Origin: Actinomycetota bacterium
Lineage (GTDB): Bacteria > Actinomycetota > Acidimicrobiia > Acidimicrobiales > AC-14
Direction of reading: 5' to 3'
DNA: 64,000 bases
Assembly (NCBI GenBank): GCA_005888325.1
Contig: VAWU01000072.1
Location: 1-64,000 of the forward strand
The notes below the pieces were generated by a model. The model was not told the DNA's origin. It did no database searches and saw only the letters and a list, made by a program, of their open reading frames with translations. Positions 26,857 to 33,894 of this stretch are shown here, piece after piece (positions within the stretch are counted from its first letter, which is position 1; every line of letters begins with the position of its first letter). The position numbers were made by a program, and so were the translations under genes.

Positions 26857-27420
26857 TCAGGGCTTGGTGGCGTTGAAACGGACCTGATAGTCGGCGACCT
26901 CGATGCCCACGTCGGTGAAGCCGACGGCCTCGAGTCGGGAGCCGAGGGTGTCGGGGTCGACGGGTACGAAGACGTCGTCGACGTGGAACATGCGGATCGG
27001 CTCGGAGTCGACGGAGTCCGTGGCGACGAAGGCTCCCGAGGGACGGAGCATCCGGTGGAGCTCGGCGAACAGCCGGTCCTGGAGCTCAGGCGACGGCACG
27101 TGATGGAGCATCGAGAAGCACGTGGCCGCGGAGAACCGGTTCGAGGCGAGGCCCGACTCGGTGGCGTCGGCGTGGATCACCTCGACGTTGGTGCCGGCCA
27201 GCCGGGCGGCGAGCGCGGCCGAGAGCTCGGGGTCGAGCTCCAGCGCGGTGAGCTTCCGCGTCCGCTGCCGGAGCAGGTCGGTCGTCAGACCCGGGCCCGG
27301 ACCGACCTCCAGGACGTCGTCGCCGAGGTCCGCCACCTCGAGGAGCCATGGCAGCAGGTCGGTCTCGAGCATCTTCGCCCACTCCGGGCTGGCCAAGAAC
27401 TCGAGATGCATCTCGTTCAT
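26857..27420 (-). CDS. Class I SAM-dependent methyltransferase
   Basis: 187 residues from ATG 27420. Motif I is VLEVGPGPGLTTDLLRQR, followed by LTALELDPELSAALAARL (motif II acidic residue for SAM ribose), VEVIHADATE, and FSMLHHVPSPELQDRLFAELHRMLRPSGAFVATD (post-motifs with the R-P-G turn). It is a compact Methyltransf_11/25-type enzyme; the acceptor is unknown. It ends at the shared terminator. The open frame extends further upstream, but without methyltransferase character and beyond a good ATG, so this start is preferred. Confidence 0.85.
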   Translation of the reverse strand: MNEMHLEFLASPEWAKMLETDLLPWLLEVADLGDDVLEVGPGPGLTTDLLRQRTRKLTALELDPELSAALAARLAGTNVEVIHADATESGLASNRFSAATCFSMLHHVPSPELQDRLFAELHRMLRPSGAFVATDSVDSEPIRMFHVDDVFVPVDPDTLGSRLEAVGFTDVGIEVADYQVRFNATKP

Positions 27421-27597
27421 CGTCACCCCTCGACTCGGAAAGTCAGTGCGCGAGGGCACCGTAGACCGCGGCACCCGGCGTCGGATCGTGCGCTCACAGG
27501 AAGCTCTGGGGTCGCGGGCAGGGTGCCCCAAGGTGGACCCGCGAAGCTCAGGCCGGCGGTGCGCCGCCAACTCGACTCTCCACATCGACAGCGTCAC

Positions 27598-27604
27598 GAG
27601 GAGG
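27598..27604 (+). promoter_or_regulatory. Shine-Dalgarno deciding a TTG start
   Basis: GAGGAGG lies 5 bases ahead of the TTG at 27610 and fixes the start of the small secreted protein. Confidence 0.75.
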
Positions 27605-27609
27605 CCATC

Positions 27610-27891
27610 TTGCCCGAGCACTCCAGACCCAGCCCTCTGCGCCGATGGGCGGTGATCGCCGGCATCGCCGGCACACTTGGAGTGGGTGCCTACGGCCTGT
27701 CGGCCGCGGCCGCCGCGGCGGCGCAGTCGAACACACCGTCCACGACCCAACCACCGGCGACAGCCCCGGCTCCCACCCCCAACCAACCGGGCAACGGCAA
27801 CTCCCGCGGGCCGGGCGGCAACCCCAACTGCCCGAACATGGGAGGACAGCAGAACGGCGGCGCGTCGTCGTCGTCTTACGCTCCCGTGTGA
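27610..27891 (+). CDS. Small secreted Pro/Gly/Asn-rich protein
   Basis: 93 residues starting with TTG (SD GAGGAGG). The N-terminus has a basic region and membrane-like core (RRWAVIAGIAGTLGVGAYGLS) followed by an Ala run, typical of a signal peptide or anchor. The rest is low complexity: Thr/Pro/Ala then Gly/Asn/Pro (QPGNGNSRGPGGNPNCPN), with one Cys and a Ser-rich end. It is probably a flexible wall- or membrane-linked peptide. Its stop overlaps the GTG start of the beta-propeller lipoprotein (GTGA), so the two are translationally coupled. Family not recognised. Confidence 0.7.
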   Translation: MPEHSRPSPLRRWAVIAGIAGTLGVGAYGLSAAAAAAAQSNTPSTTQPPATAPAPTPNQPGNGNSRGPGGNPNCPNMGGQQNGGASSSSYAPV

Positions 27892-28988
27892 CGGGCGTCC
27901 GAACCGAGCCCGCGCCGACCGGCGGGTTGGCGCGGGCTCGTCTCATCGCCGCGCTGGTGGCCGTCGGCCTCATCGCCGTGAGCTGCGGCGGCACCTCACA
28001 CTCACCCGCGGCGGCATCGGGCGACGGATTGGTACCTGTCGGCGCGGGGTTGCGCGGGCTCGCGGGGCTGAAGGCGAGCGCGTACACGCGGGGAGTGCCG
28101 AGCGTCGCCGCTCTCGCGCTCGATCCACAGGGCCGGATCTGGGCCGCGACCGCCGATTACACGGACAAGGGCAACGACGGCGTGTTCGTCGCGGCGCGGC
28201 CCGGCGCCCGAGCGGTCAAGGTCGTGGCGGGGCTGCACACGCCGCTGGGGCTCCTCTGGTACCACGAGTCGCTGTACGTCGCCTCGGCCGGACGGGTCGA
28301 CGCGTACAGCGATTTCGACGGAAGCACGTTCGCGACGCGACGCACCATCCTCACGCTCCCCGCCGGGACCGGACAGAACAACGGCATCGTCCTCGCGCCT
28401 GACGGGCGCATGCGGATGGGGATCTCCGCGCCGTGCGACCACTGCACCCCCGCGTCGACGTGGGCGGCGTCGGTGGTCTCCTTCCTTCCGGACGGGAGCG
28501 ACCTCCGGGTCGACGCGAGCGGCATCCGTGCGCCGATCGGGCTCGCCTACTACCCGGGCACGAGCGACCTCTTCGTGACGATGAACCAGCGCGACGACCT
28601 CGGCGCCCGAACGCCCGGCGACTGGCTCGCCGTCGTCCGCCGAGGGCAGGCCTGGGGCTTCCCCTCCTGCTACGGACAGGGAGGCGCCGCGTGCACGGAT
28701 GCGCCGCACCCGACGGCAGTGCTCGACAAGCACGCCGCCGTCAGCGGCCTGGCGATCGTGACCGGCCGGCTCGGCCGTACCGCGGGGAGGTCGGCACTCG
28801 TAGCGGAATGGGCCAAGGGCAAAGTCCAACGCGTCGCGCTCCACCGGAGCGGCTCCGCCTACAAGGGATCTGTCGCGCCGTTCCTGACGGGGATGAAGAG
28901 CCCCGTACCCGTGCTTCTCGGCCCATCGGGAGCGCTGCTCGTCGGAGACTGGGCGACGGGAACCGTGTACTCGATCTCGGCGCGTTGA
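27888..28988 (+). CDS. Beta-propeller (NHL/PQQ-sugar-dehydrogenase-like) lipoprotein
   Basis: 366 residues, GTG start overlapping the preceding stop. Lipoprotein signal ARLIAALVAVGLIAVSC with lipobox AVSC. The mature region is a propeller: VAALALDPQGRIWAATADY, TPLGLLWYHESLYVAS, GQNNGIVLAPDGRMRMG, CDHCTPASTWAASVVSF, APIGLAYYPGTSDLFVTMNQRDDLG, and PVPVLLGPSGALLVGDWATGTVYSI. The GxxNGIxLAPDGRxxxG strand and CDHC pair resemble sorbosone/PQQ sugar-dehydrogenase relatives, but catalytic residues cannot be verified. The end overlaps the tail of the convergent ferric-reductase-like frame. Confidence 0.8.
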   Translation: MTGVRTEPAPTGGLARARLIAALVAVGLIAVSCGGTSHSPAAASGDGLVPVGAGLRGLAGLKASAYTRGVPSVAALALDPQGRIWAATADYTDKGNDGVFVAARPGARAVKVVAGLHTPLGLLWYHESLYVASAGRVDAYSDFDGSTFATRRTILTLPAGTGQNNGIVLAPDGRMRMGISAPCDHCTPASTWAASVVSFLPDGSDLRVDASGIRAPIGLAYYPGTSDLFVTMNQRDDLGARTPGDWLAVVRRGQAWGFPSCYGQGGAACTDAPHPTAVLDKHAAVSGLAIVTGRLGRTAGRSALVAEWAKGKVQRVALHRSGSAYKGSVAPFLTGMKSPVPVLLGPSGALLVGDWATGTVYSISAR

Positions 28989-29576
28989 GGTCGCGGCGCG
29001 GTGGCTCGAAGCGGGGCAAGGCGGGGCATGCCGCCGAGGTCGACCGGCTTCCGCCGGCGGCCGCCCACGACCCGGGCGGCAGTGAGCAGCACGACCGAGA
29101 CGGTGGTCAGCGCGGCGCCGTAGCGCATCAAGAGCGCGGCGCGGTCGGTCCCGGCCGAGAGCGCGTGCGTCGTCGCGAGCGCGAAGAGCGGAAAGCTCGC
29201 GAAGTGCGTGGCGCGCCGCAGGCGCTTCGAGAGCTGCTTGCGCGGAGGGACGTGACCTCGACCGCGAGGACGAGATAGAGCGCCACGATTCCCCACGCCA
29301 CGGCCACCGGGTGCGAGCTGCTCGCGAGCGGCACGAGCACGTCGACGAGACCGAAGTGCACGTAGCTGTCGAGCCGATGGACGCGACGTGGATCCCGGTG
29401 AACACCACCGCCGCCCCACCGAGGAAGCGGTGCAGGTCGAGCACCCAGTTGGGTCGAGGCCGCTTGCCGAGCAGCTTGGTGCTCAGCACCAATCCCCACA
29501 GGACGCCCGCATTGACGAGCGCCCAGGCCACGATGCCACTCGACCGAGCGGTGTACCACAACAGCTGGCTCTTCAC
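28859..29576 (-). pseudogene. Ferric-reductase-like transmembrane cytochrome b, two frameshifts
   Basis: From GTG 29576 (overlapping the ApbE stop as GTGA) the frame gives KSQLLWYTARSSGIVAWAL, NWVLDLHRFLGGAAVVFTGIHVASI, then shifts by -1 near 29371-29375 to DSYVHFGLVDVLVPLASSSHP, YLVLAVEVTSLR, and shifts by -1 again near 29250 to RKQLSKRLRRATHFASFPLF and ATTHALSAGTD. Joined, this is the six-helix ferric-reductase-like domain with the four heme-b His (LHR, GIH, ATH, TTH). After the second shift the frame runs to 28859, 130 bases into the convergent propeller gene, so the true C-terminus may be earlier. Either a decayed gene or local sequence errors. The role would be electron transfer across the membrane. 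Confidence 0.75.
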
Positions 29577-30536
29577 CGTCTTGCTCCGCTCATGAGGCCC
29601 GCGACCGCCGGGCTGACCGGAACGCGGTCGACCAACCGCGCACCACCCAGATACGTGGCCAGCCCCGCGGACGCGCGCACGTAACCGGCGTCGTCCACGA
29701 TGAGCGCCTCCGCGCCGATGCCGTCGATCAGGTCGAACGGATGCGTCGAGCCGCGCAGCAGCACGGCCTTCGCGAGCACCTCCGCGGTCCAGGCCGAGCC
29801 GGCCACGACGGTCACGAGCGTCAGGTCGCTGTCGGAGCTGAGCCCCGTGAAGGGGTCGATGAGGTGATGACGGAGCCGGCCGTCGACCTGCCAGCGGCGC
29901 CGGAGCGTCGTCGAGGTCGCGACCGCACCGTCGCGCAGGCCGACGTACGCCAGGGGCCTCGCCGCCAGGGGATACTCGACGGCCACCGTCCAGGCCGCGT
30001 CGGTGGGATCCAGGCCGGTGACTCTCAGATCGCCACCGAGGTTCAGGCACACGCGCGCCGCGCCGGCCGCCATCGTCTCGGCGACCACCATGTCCGCGGC
30101 CAGGCCCTTGCCGATGCCACCCGGATCGAAGCCGGTGCCGGCAGGGAGACGGACCTCCCGCCCGTCGACCTCGATGTCGGTGCAGCCGAGCAGCAGCGGG
30201 CTGCGGCCCGGCGCAGGGCTCGGACCGACGTCGTCGAACGGCCGGTCGTAGCCGGCGCGGATGACGTCACCCAGCACGGTGGGATCGAAGCTCCCCCGTG
30301 AGCCGCCACGCCTCGATGGCCCGCTCGACGAGCAGCACGGTCTCCTCCGACACCGCGACAGGCGTCCCCGTGCGCCGGGTGAGCTCGGTGACCTCGCTGT
30401 CGGGAAGGAAGCGGCTCCACCGCCGCTCGAGATCGTCGATTCGGCGACGCGCCCCCTCGACGAGAGCCGGGACTCCACCCACTACGATCACGTGGGCATC
30501 GCTGCCCATGGCTCGGAAGCGAAGCTCAGCTGCCAT
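29573..30536 (-). pseudogene. apbE: ApbE FAD:protein FMN transferase, one -1 frameshift
   Basis: N-terminal frame from ATG 30536: ELRFRAMGSDAHVIVVGG, RRRIDDLERRWSRFLPDSEVTEL, AIEAWRLTG. In a run of five G (plus-strand C at 30293-30297) the frame must move by -1 to continue as GSFDPTVLGDVIRAGYDRPF, FDPGGIGKGLAADMVV, CLNLGGDLRVTG, WTVAVEYP, ATSTTLRRRWQVDGRLRHHLIDP and AWTAEVLAKAVLLRG: a full ApbE. The family transfers FMN from FAD to a Thr/Ser of exported electron-transfer proteins. It sits between a Ser/Thr-rich secreted protein and the ferric-reductase-like gene. A missing G in the homopolymer would restore a normal protein of about 320 residues. Confidence 0.82.
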
Positions 30537-30852
30537 GGCTCGACGTCGTGACTTGGGAGGTCGGGGTGGCCGCCTGCGCGCTGCGGTAGCTCGATTGCGC
30601 CCCGGCTGAAGAGACAGTGCTGGCCGAAGATGCAGTGCCCGAGCCGGCGGCCTGCGTGGTCGTGACCGCGGCCGCGCGGTTGGCGGTCGCGGCAGTCGTG
30701 TTCGCGTGCGCGCCGGCCGCCATCCAGCCGGTGAGCGCCAGCATGCCGGCCGCGCTCGCCGAACCGGCCGCGAGACGCGCCCGGCGGGCCGGATGCGCCT
30801 TCGGCCGGCGCTTCCTAGGGACCGCCTCGGTCGTCGTCGGTTTCGTCTCCAT
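30526..30852 (-). CDS. Exported Ser/Thr/Ala-rich protein of the ApbE cassette
   Basis: 108 residues. The strongly basic N-terminus (RKRRPKAHPARRARL) is followed by a membrane/signal segment (AAGSASAAGMLALTGWMAAGAHA) and a Thr/Ala/Ser/Gln-rich outside part ending TSQVTTSSHGS. No globular FMN-binding domain is present, although proteins at this place in ApbE/ferric-reductase clusters usually carry one. The stop overlaps the ApbE start by 11 bases, so all three genes probably form one transcript. It could be a short acceptor or anchor; the obvious ApbE target motif (D-x-x-T/S-G-A-T) is not seen. Confidence 0.6.
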   Translation of the reverse strand: METKPTTTEAVPRKRRPKAHPARRARLAAGSASAAGMLALTGWMAAGAHANTTAATANRAAAVTTTQAAGSGTASSASTVSSAGAQSSYRSAQAATPTSQVTTSSHGS

Positions 30853-30964
30853 CGGTCTCCCTTCACGGGTCCGCCACGGGGGGTGGCGCCTCGTCTTCCA
30901 TGATCGAGGTGATTCCTCAGACCAGGCTCAGGGCGCGCTTGGTCTTCTCTGGGCTCCCGTCTGC

Positions 30965-31777
30965 TCAGAGCTCGCGGGCGAGCGACGCGCCCGGCGTTCT
31001 GCCGGTACAGCGCTTGAACATCTCGATGAACGCGCTCGTCGACCCGTAACCGAGGTCCATGGCCACGCGCGTGACCGAGTGCCCGCTCGCGAGCAGGACG
31101 AGCGCGTGCTTGACGTGGTGCAGCGACCGCCACGTCGAGAAGGTCACGCCGGTCTCCTGCTTGAACAGCCGGCTGAAGTGGCGGGTGCTGAGCGCGAGAC
31201 GGCGCGCCCATTCCTCCGCGGCAGTGGGGTCTGCAGGGTCGAGGTCGAGCGCGTCGGCAACGCCGCGCAACAACGGATGCTCGATCTGCGGGAGCCACAC
31301 CGATGTGTCCGACGTCGGCATGCTCGGCAGCAGTTGAACGATGAGGCTGACCACCGCGGCGCCCACGCCGCCATCGTCGTCGAAGTCCGTGTAGTGTCGG
31401 CCGGCCTCGCGAATCAGCTCGTGGAGCAGCTCGCTCACGTGGAGCGTCACGAGGTCGGTGACGAGCGTGGGATGTCGGTCGGGGTCGACGAACACGCTCC
31501 GCAACGAGGCGTTGCCGTGGGCTGCCACCCGATGGTCGAGCCACGGTGGGATCGCGAGGGCGGTGAGCCTGGTCAACACCGAGGTGCCGGTGGACGCCTC
31601 GACGGACACGACGCCCCGCACCGGATAGACGACCTGGGCCAGGCGATGTCGGTGGGTGTGGCCCGGGTAGCCCTGCGGATACTCGAAGGCGCGCACGAAC
31701 ACGGCGCGGGGCGCGTCGGGGGCGGGCGCGGGCAACGCTGCCGCGATCGCCGGAGGGATCTGTCCGACTACGGACAC
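30965..31777 (-). CDS. AraC-family transcriptional regulator
   Basis: 270 residues. N-terminal cupin-like sensor (YPGHTHRHRLAQVVYPVRGVVSVEA with the His pair typical of AraC-type barrels), a middle linker, and a C-terminal double helix-turn-helix: WARRLALSTRHFSRLFKQETG, RSLHHVKHALVLLASGHSVTRVAMDLGYGSTSAFIEMFKRCTGRTP. The last part is the conserved AraC signature region. It is divergent from the VOC protein gene. A palindrome lies at its own first codons and another in the shared promoter, so autoregulation and control of the VOC gene are plausible. The effector is unknown. Confidence 0.92.
   Translation of the reverse strand: MSVVGQIPPAIAAALPAPAPDAPRAVFVRAFEYPQGYPGHTHRHRLAQVVYPVRGVVSVEASTGTSVLTRLTALAIPPWLDHRVAAHGNASLRSVFVDPDRHPTLVTDLVTLHVSELLHELIREAGRHYTDFDDDGGVGAAVVSLIVQLLPSMPTSDTSVWLPQIEHPLLRGVADALDLDPADPTAAEEWARRLALSTRHFSRLFKQETGVTFSTWRSLHHVKHALVLLASGHSVTRVAMDLGYGSTSAFIEMFKRCTGRTPGASLAREL
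31761..31776. promoter_or_regulatory. Inverted repeat over AraC start
   Basis: TGTCCG-acta-CGGACA spans the first codons of the AraC gene. It could be an autoregulatory operator or an mRNA hairpin at the start; neither is shown. Confidence 0.4.
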
Positions 31778-31791
31778 TCCCTGGCCGATTC

Positions 31792-31805
31792 CCGGTATCT
31801 ACCGG
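31792..31805. promoter_or_regulatory. Palindrome in the AraC/VOC divergent promoter
   Basis: CCGGTA-tc-TACCGG, perfect 6-bp arms, centred in the 78-base region between the divergent starts. A candidate shared operator. Confidence 0.45.
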
Positions 31806-31855
31806 CGAGACACGCCATTACGGTCATCGACGAAGGCTACGCAAGGAGGTTCGCC

Positions 31856-32257
31856 ATGGCCACCGCCCCCGTGTTCGAGTCCAGGGCCCGCAACGCCGAG
31901 CGGGTCCGGAGCGCGTCCAGCATCATCTTCGTGGACGACGTGCTGGCCACGCTGCTCTGGTACCAGGACAAGCTGGGCCTGCAGGTCGAGTTCGCGTGGG
32001 GCGACCCCGTTGTGCACGGCTCGATCGTCGCCGGCAACTCGACGTTCCACTTCTCGCGAGCCGACCCCACCGAGCCCCGGACGTCGTACATGACCGTGTA
32101 CGTGACCCAGCTCGACGAGTACTACGACGACGTGAAGGCGCAGGGCGTCGAGATCGTGCAACCACCGGGAACGATGGAGTGGGGCATGCGTGCGTTCATG
32201 ATCAACGACTGCAACGGAGCGCTGGTGATGTTCGCGGATCCGTCCACCGGCGAGTAG
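31856..32257 (+). CDS. VOC-superfamily (glyoxalase/bleomycin-resistance-like) protein
   Basis: 133 residues from ATG 31856, with an excellent SD (AAGGAGG, 6 bases ahead). The beta-alpha-beta-beta-beta pattern of VOC proteins is visible: SIIFVDDVLATLLWYQDKLGL at the start of module 1, SYMTVYVTQLDEYYDDVKAQGVEIV, then WGMRAFMINDCNGALVMFAD. The longer upstream open frame overlaps the AraC gene on the other strand and is rejected. Metal or substrate cannot be inferred. Its divergent arrangement with an AraC regulator suggests an inducible detoxification or ring-cleavage step. Confidence 0.85.
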   Translation: MATAPVFESRARNAERVRSASSIIFVDDVLATLLWYQDKLGLQVEFAWGDPVVHGSIVAGNSTFHFSRADPTEPRTSYMTVYVTQLDEYYDDVKAQGVEIVQPPGTMEWGMRAFMINDCNGALVMFADPSTGE

Positions 32258-32271
32258 GGCAGACTCGTCCG

Positions 32272-33243
32272 GTGCCGAACGAGACGTGCGACGGGTGCGG
32301 GTTCGACGCCGCTGACTACAGCCACGAGGATCTGCTCGGCACGGTGCGCGCGCTCGCCCCGATGTGGCGGCACACCACCGAGGGCATCGGCGAGTCGGTC
32401 CTGACCACGCGGCCCGCTTCCGGAGTGTGGTCCGCACTCGAGTACGCGAGCCACTCACGCGACGTCACCGGCGTGATGGGTTACCTCCTGCACCTCGCGC
32501 TGACCGAGGACCACCCGGTGCTCGAGCCACCGCCGCCCGAGACACCCGAACCGACGGTGCCGGCGACCCTCGAGCACGCGATCCGGGAGCTCGACAAGAA
32601 CGTCGCACGGCTGAACGCGAAGGGCGCTCGCATGAGCGACGGTGACCGGTCTCGCCCGATCACCCTCGGCGACGACACGGTCGACGCCGGGTGGATCATC
32701 GGTCATGCGGTGCATGACGCGACGCACCACCTGCGCGACGTGGGCCGCGGGCTGCACGCGCTCGGCGCCGGCGCGCCGAGCCAGCAGGGAACGCTCGTGC
32801 AGATCAACTCGTCGAGCGGGGGCGTGCCCAAGACCGCGTTGGCGTCGGCCACGATCGGTCGCAGGGGCGTGGCCGGCGATCACCAAGCCGAGCGACGCCA
32901 CCACGGCCGCCCATGGCAGGCCCTCTGCATCTGGTCGCGTGACGTGATCGACGCGCTCGACGCCGAGGGTCACATGCTCTTTCCCGGAGCGGCCGGCGAG
33001 AACCTGACGGTCTCCGGCATCGATTGGGCCACGATCCGGCCCGGAGTGCGTTTGACGATCGGCGCGGCACTGGTCGAGGTGTCCGCGTTCGCCACCCCCT
33101 GTGCGAAGAACGCGCGCTGGTTCTCCGACGGCAAGTTCCGGCGCATCGACCACAACCTTCACCCGGGCACGAGCCGCGCGTACGCCTGGGTGCTCGAAGG
33201 GGGCACGGTCGCACCCGGCGACGCCGTCCTGGTCGAGCCCTGA
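32272..33243 (+). CDS. DinB-MOSC fusion protein
   Basis: 323 residues in two domains. Residues 1-165 are DinB-like: zinc-like CDGCGFDAADY, then LTTRPASGVWSALEYASHSRDV and IIGHAVHDATHHLRDVGRGLH, with His at the three DinB metal positions (SHSRD, HAVHDATHH). Residues 170-323 are a MOSC domain: ATIGRRGVAGDHQAERRHHGRPWQAL, AAGENLTVSGIDW and FATPCAKNARWF, which carries the conserved Cys of sulfur-carrier MOSC proteins. DinB relatives are thiol-dependent transferases and MOSC domains handle sulfur or molybdenum cofactor, so a thiol/sulfur enzyme is likely. Same strand as the VOC gene. Confidence 0.85.
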   Translation: MPNETCDGCGFDAADYSHEDLLGTVRALAPMWRHTTEGIGESVLTTRPASGVWSALEYASHSRDVTGVMGYLLHLALTEDHPVLEPPPPETPEPTVPATLEHAIRELDKNVARLNAKGARMSDGDRSRPITLGDDTVDAGWIIGHAVHDATHHLRDVGRGLHALGAGAPSQQGTLVQINSSSGGVPKTALASATIGRRGVAGDHQAERRHHGRPWQALCIWSRDVIDALDAEGHMLFPGAAGENLTVSGIDWATIRPGVRLTIGAALVEVSAFATPCAKNARWFSDGKFRRIDHNLHPGTSRAYAWVLEGGTVAPGDAVLVEP

Positions 33244-33249
33244 GCCGTC

Positions 33250-33285
33250 GAGGCCCGCGGCGACCGGCGCGGTCGCCGAAGCCTC
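33250..33285 (+). terminator. Strong hairpin after the DinB-MOSC gene
   Basis: An 8-bp perfect stem CGGCGACC/GGTCGCCG (33258-33278) is extended by GAGGC/GCCTC (33250-33254 with 33281-33285). No U-tract follows, but it lies directly after the stop and ahead of the next operon. Confidence 0.55.
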
Positions 33286-33417
33286 AGCTCCTGATGAATG
33301 TCAGGGAGATCAATGGGGAAGGGGTCCGGCCATTCGATGCCGACTCTCGCCCGACCGGACTTCCAGGAAGCGCCCACCGCCGGCCACCCGCGCGTCGTCT
33401 GAGCACGAGGTCGACCC

Positions 33418-33894
33418 GTGACCCGTCACCCGGTCCGCGGTGCTGTCGCGATCGTCGCCACCGTTGCGCTGCTCCTCGTCCTCGCGACACGACTCGTGCC
33501 GCACCCCGTGGGACCGGCGCGCACGTTCGACAAGTACCGGGGGAAGGCCGTCACCACGGCCAAGAGCGCATTATCCAGCGTGGCCACGGTGCGGCTCGCG
33601 GCACGGGCGGGCAGCCGCGACCGCGCCTTCGGGCCCTACCTCTCGGTCCTGATCTCCGACGCCGAAGCCTCGATCAGCGGCGTGCAGGGGACGTTCGACT
33701 CGATCCAGCCCCCGGACGAGCGAGCCGACGGCCTCGCCCGCGAGCTCGACCAGGTGCTGAGCGACGCCCTCGAGCACGTCCGCGACGTACGGGTCGCGGT
33801 GCGGCGGGGCGAGCTCCCGGACCTGGCGAAGACGGCCGCGCCGCTGGCGGACGACGTCCGCAAGCTGCAGCGCTTCCAGGAGCAGCACCGGTGA
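33418..33894 (+). CDS. Hypothetical single-TM protein with helical outside domain
   Basis: 158 residues starting GTG 33418. One N-terminal membrane segment (GAVAIVATVALLLVLATRLV) is followed by a helical outside domain (TAKSALSSVATVRLAARAG, ISDAEASISGVQGTFDSI, LARELDQVLSDALEHVRDVRVAVRRGELPDLAKT), probably an alpha-helical bundle. No Cys or catalytic motif. Its stop overlaps the NRAMP-like start (GTGA), so the two are coupled and this may be an accessory subunit of the transporter. Not recognised as a family. Confidence 0.65.
   Translation: MTRHPVRGAVAIVATVALLLVLATRLVPHPVGPARTFDKYRGKAVTTAKSALSSVATVRLAARAGSRDRAFGPYLSVLISDAEASISGVQGTFDSIQPPDERADGLARELDQVLSDALEHVRDVRVAVRRGELPDLAKTAAPLADDVRKLQRFQEQHR

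Noticed and set aside
28002-30050. A 682-residue minus-strand protein
   Set aside because: Only the ferric-reductase part around 29380-29576 has real membrane character; the rest is shadow of the propeller and ApbE genes.
30617-31855. Long N-terminal extension of the VOC protein
   Set aside because: It is antisense to the AraC gene and lacks VOC motifs; the ATG at 31856 has a strong SD.
33024-33890. Long N-terminal extension of the NRAMP-like protein
   Set aside because: It is a shadow of the DinB-MOSC and small helical genes; the coupled GTG at 33891 fits the family length.
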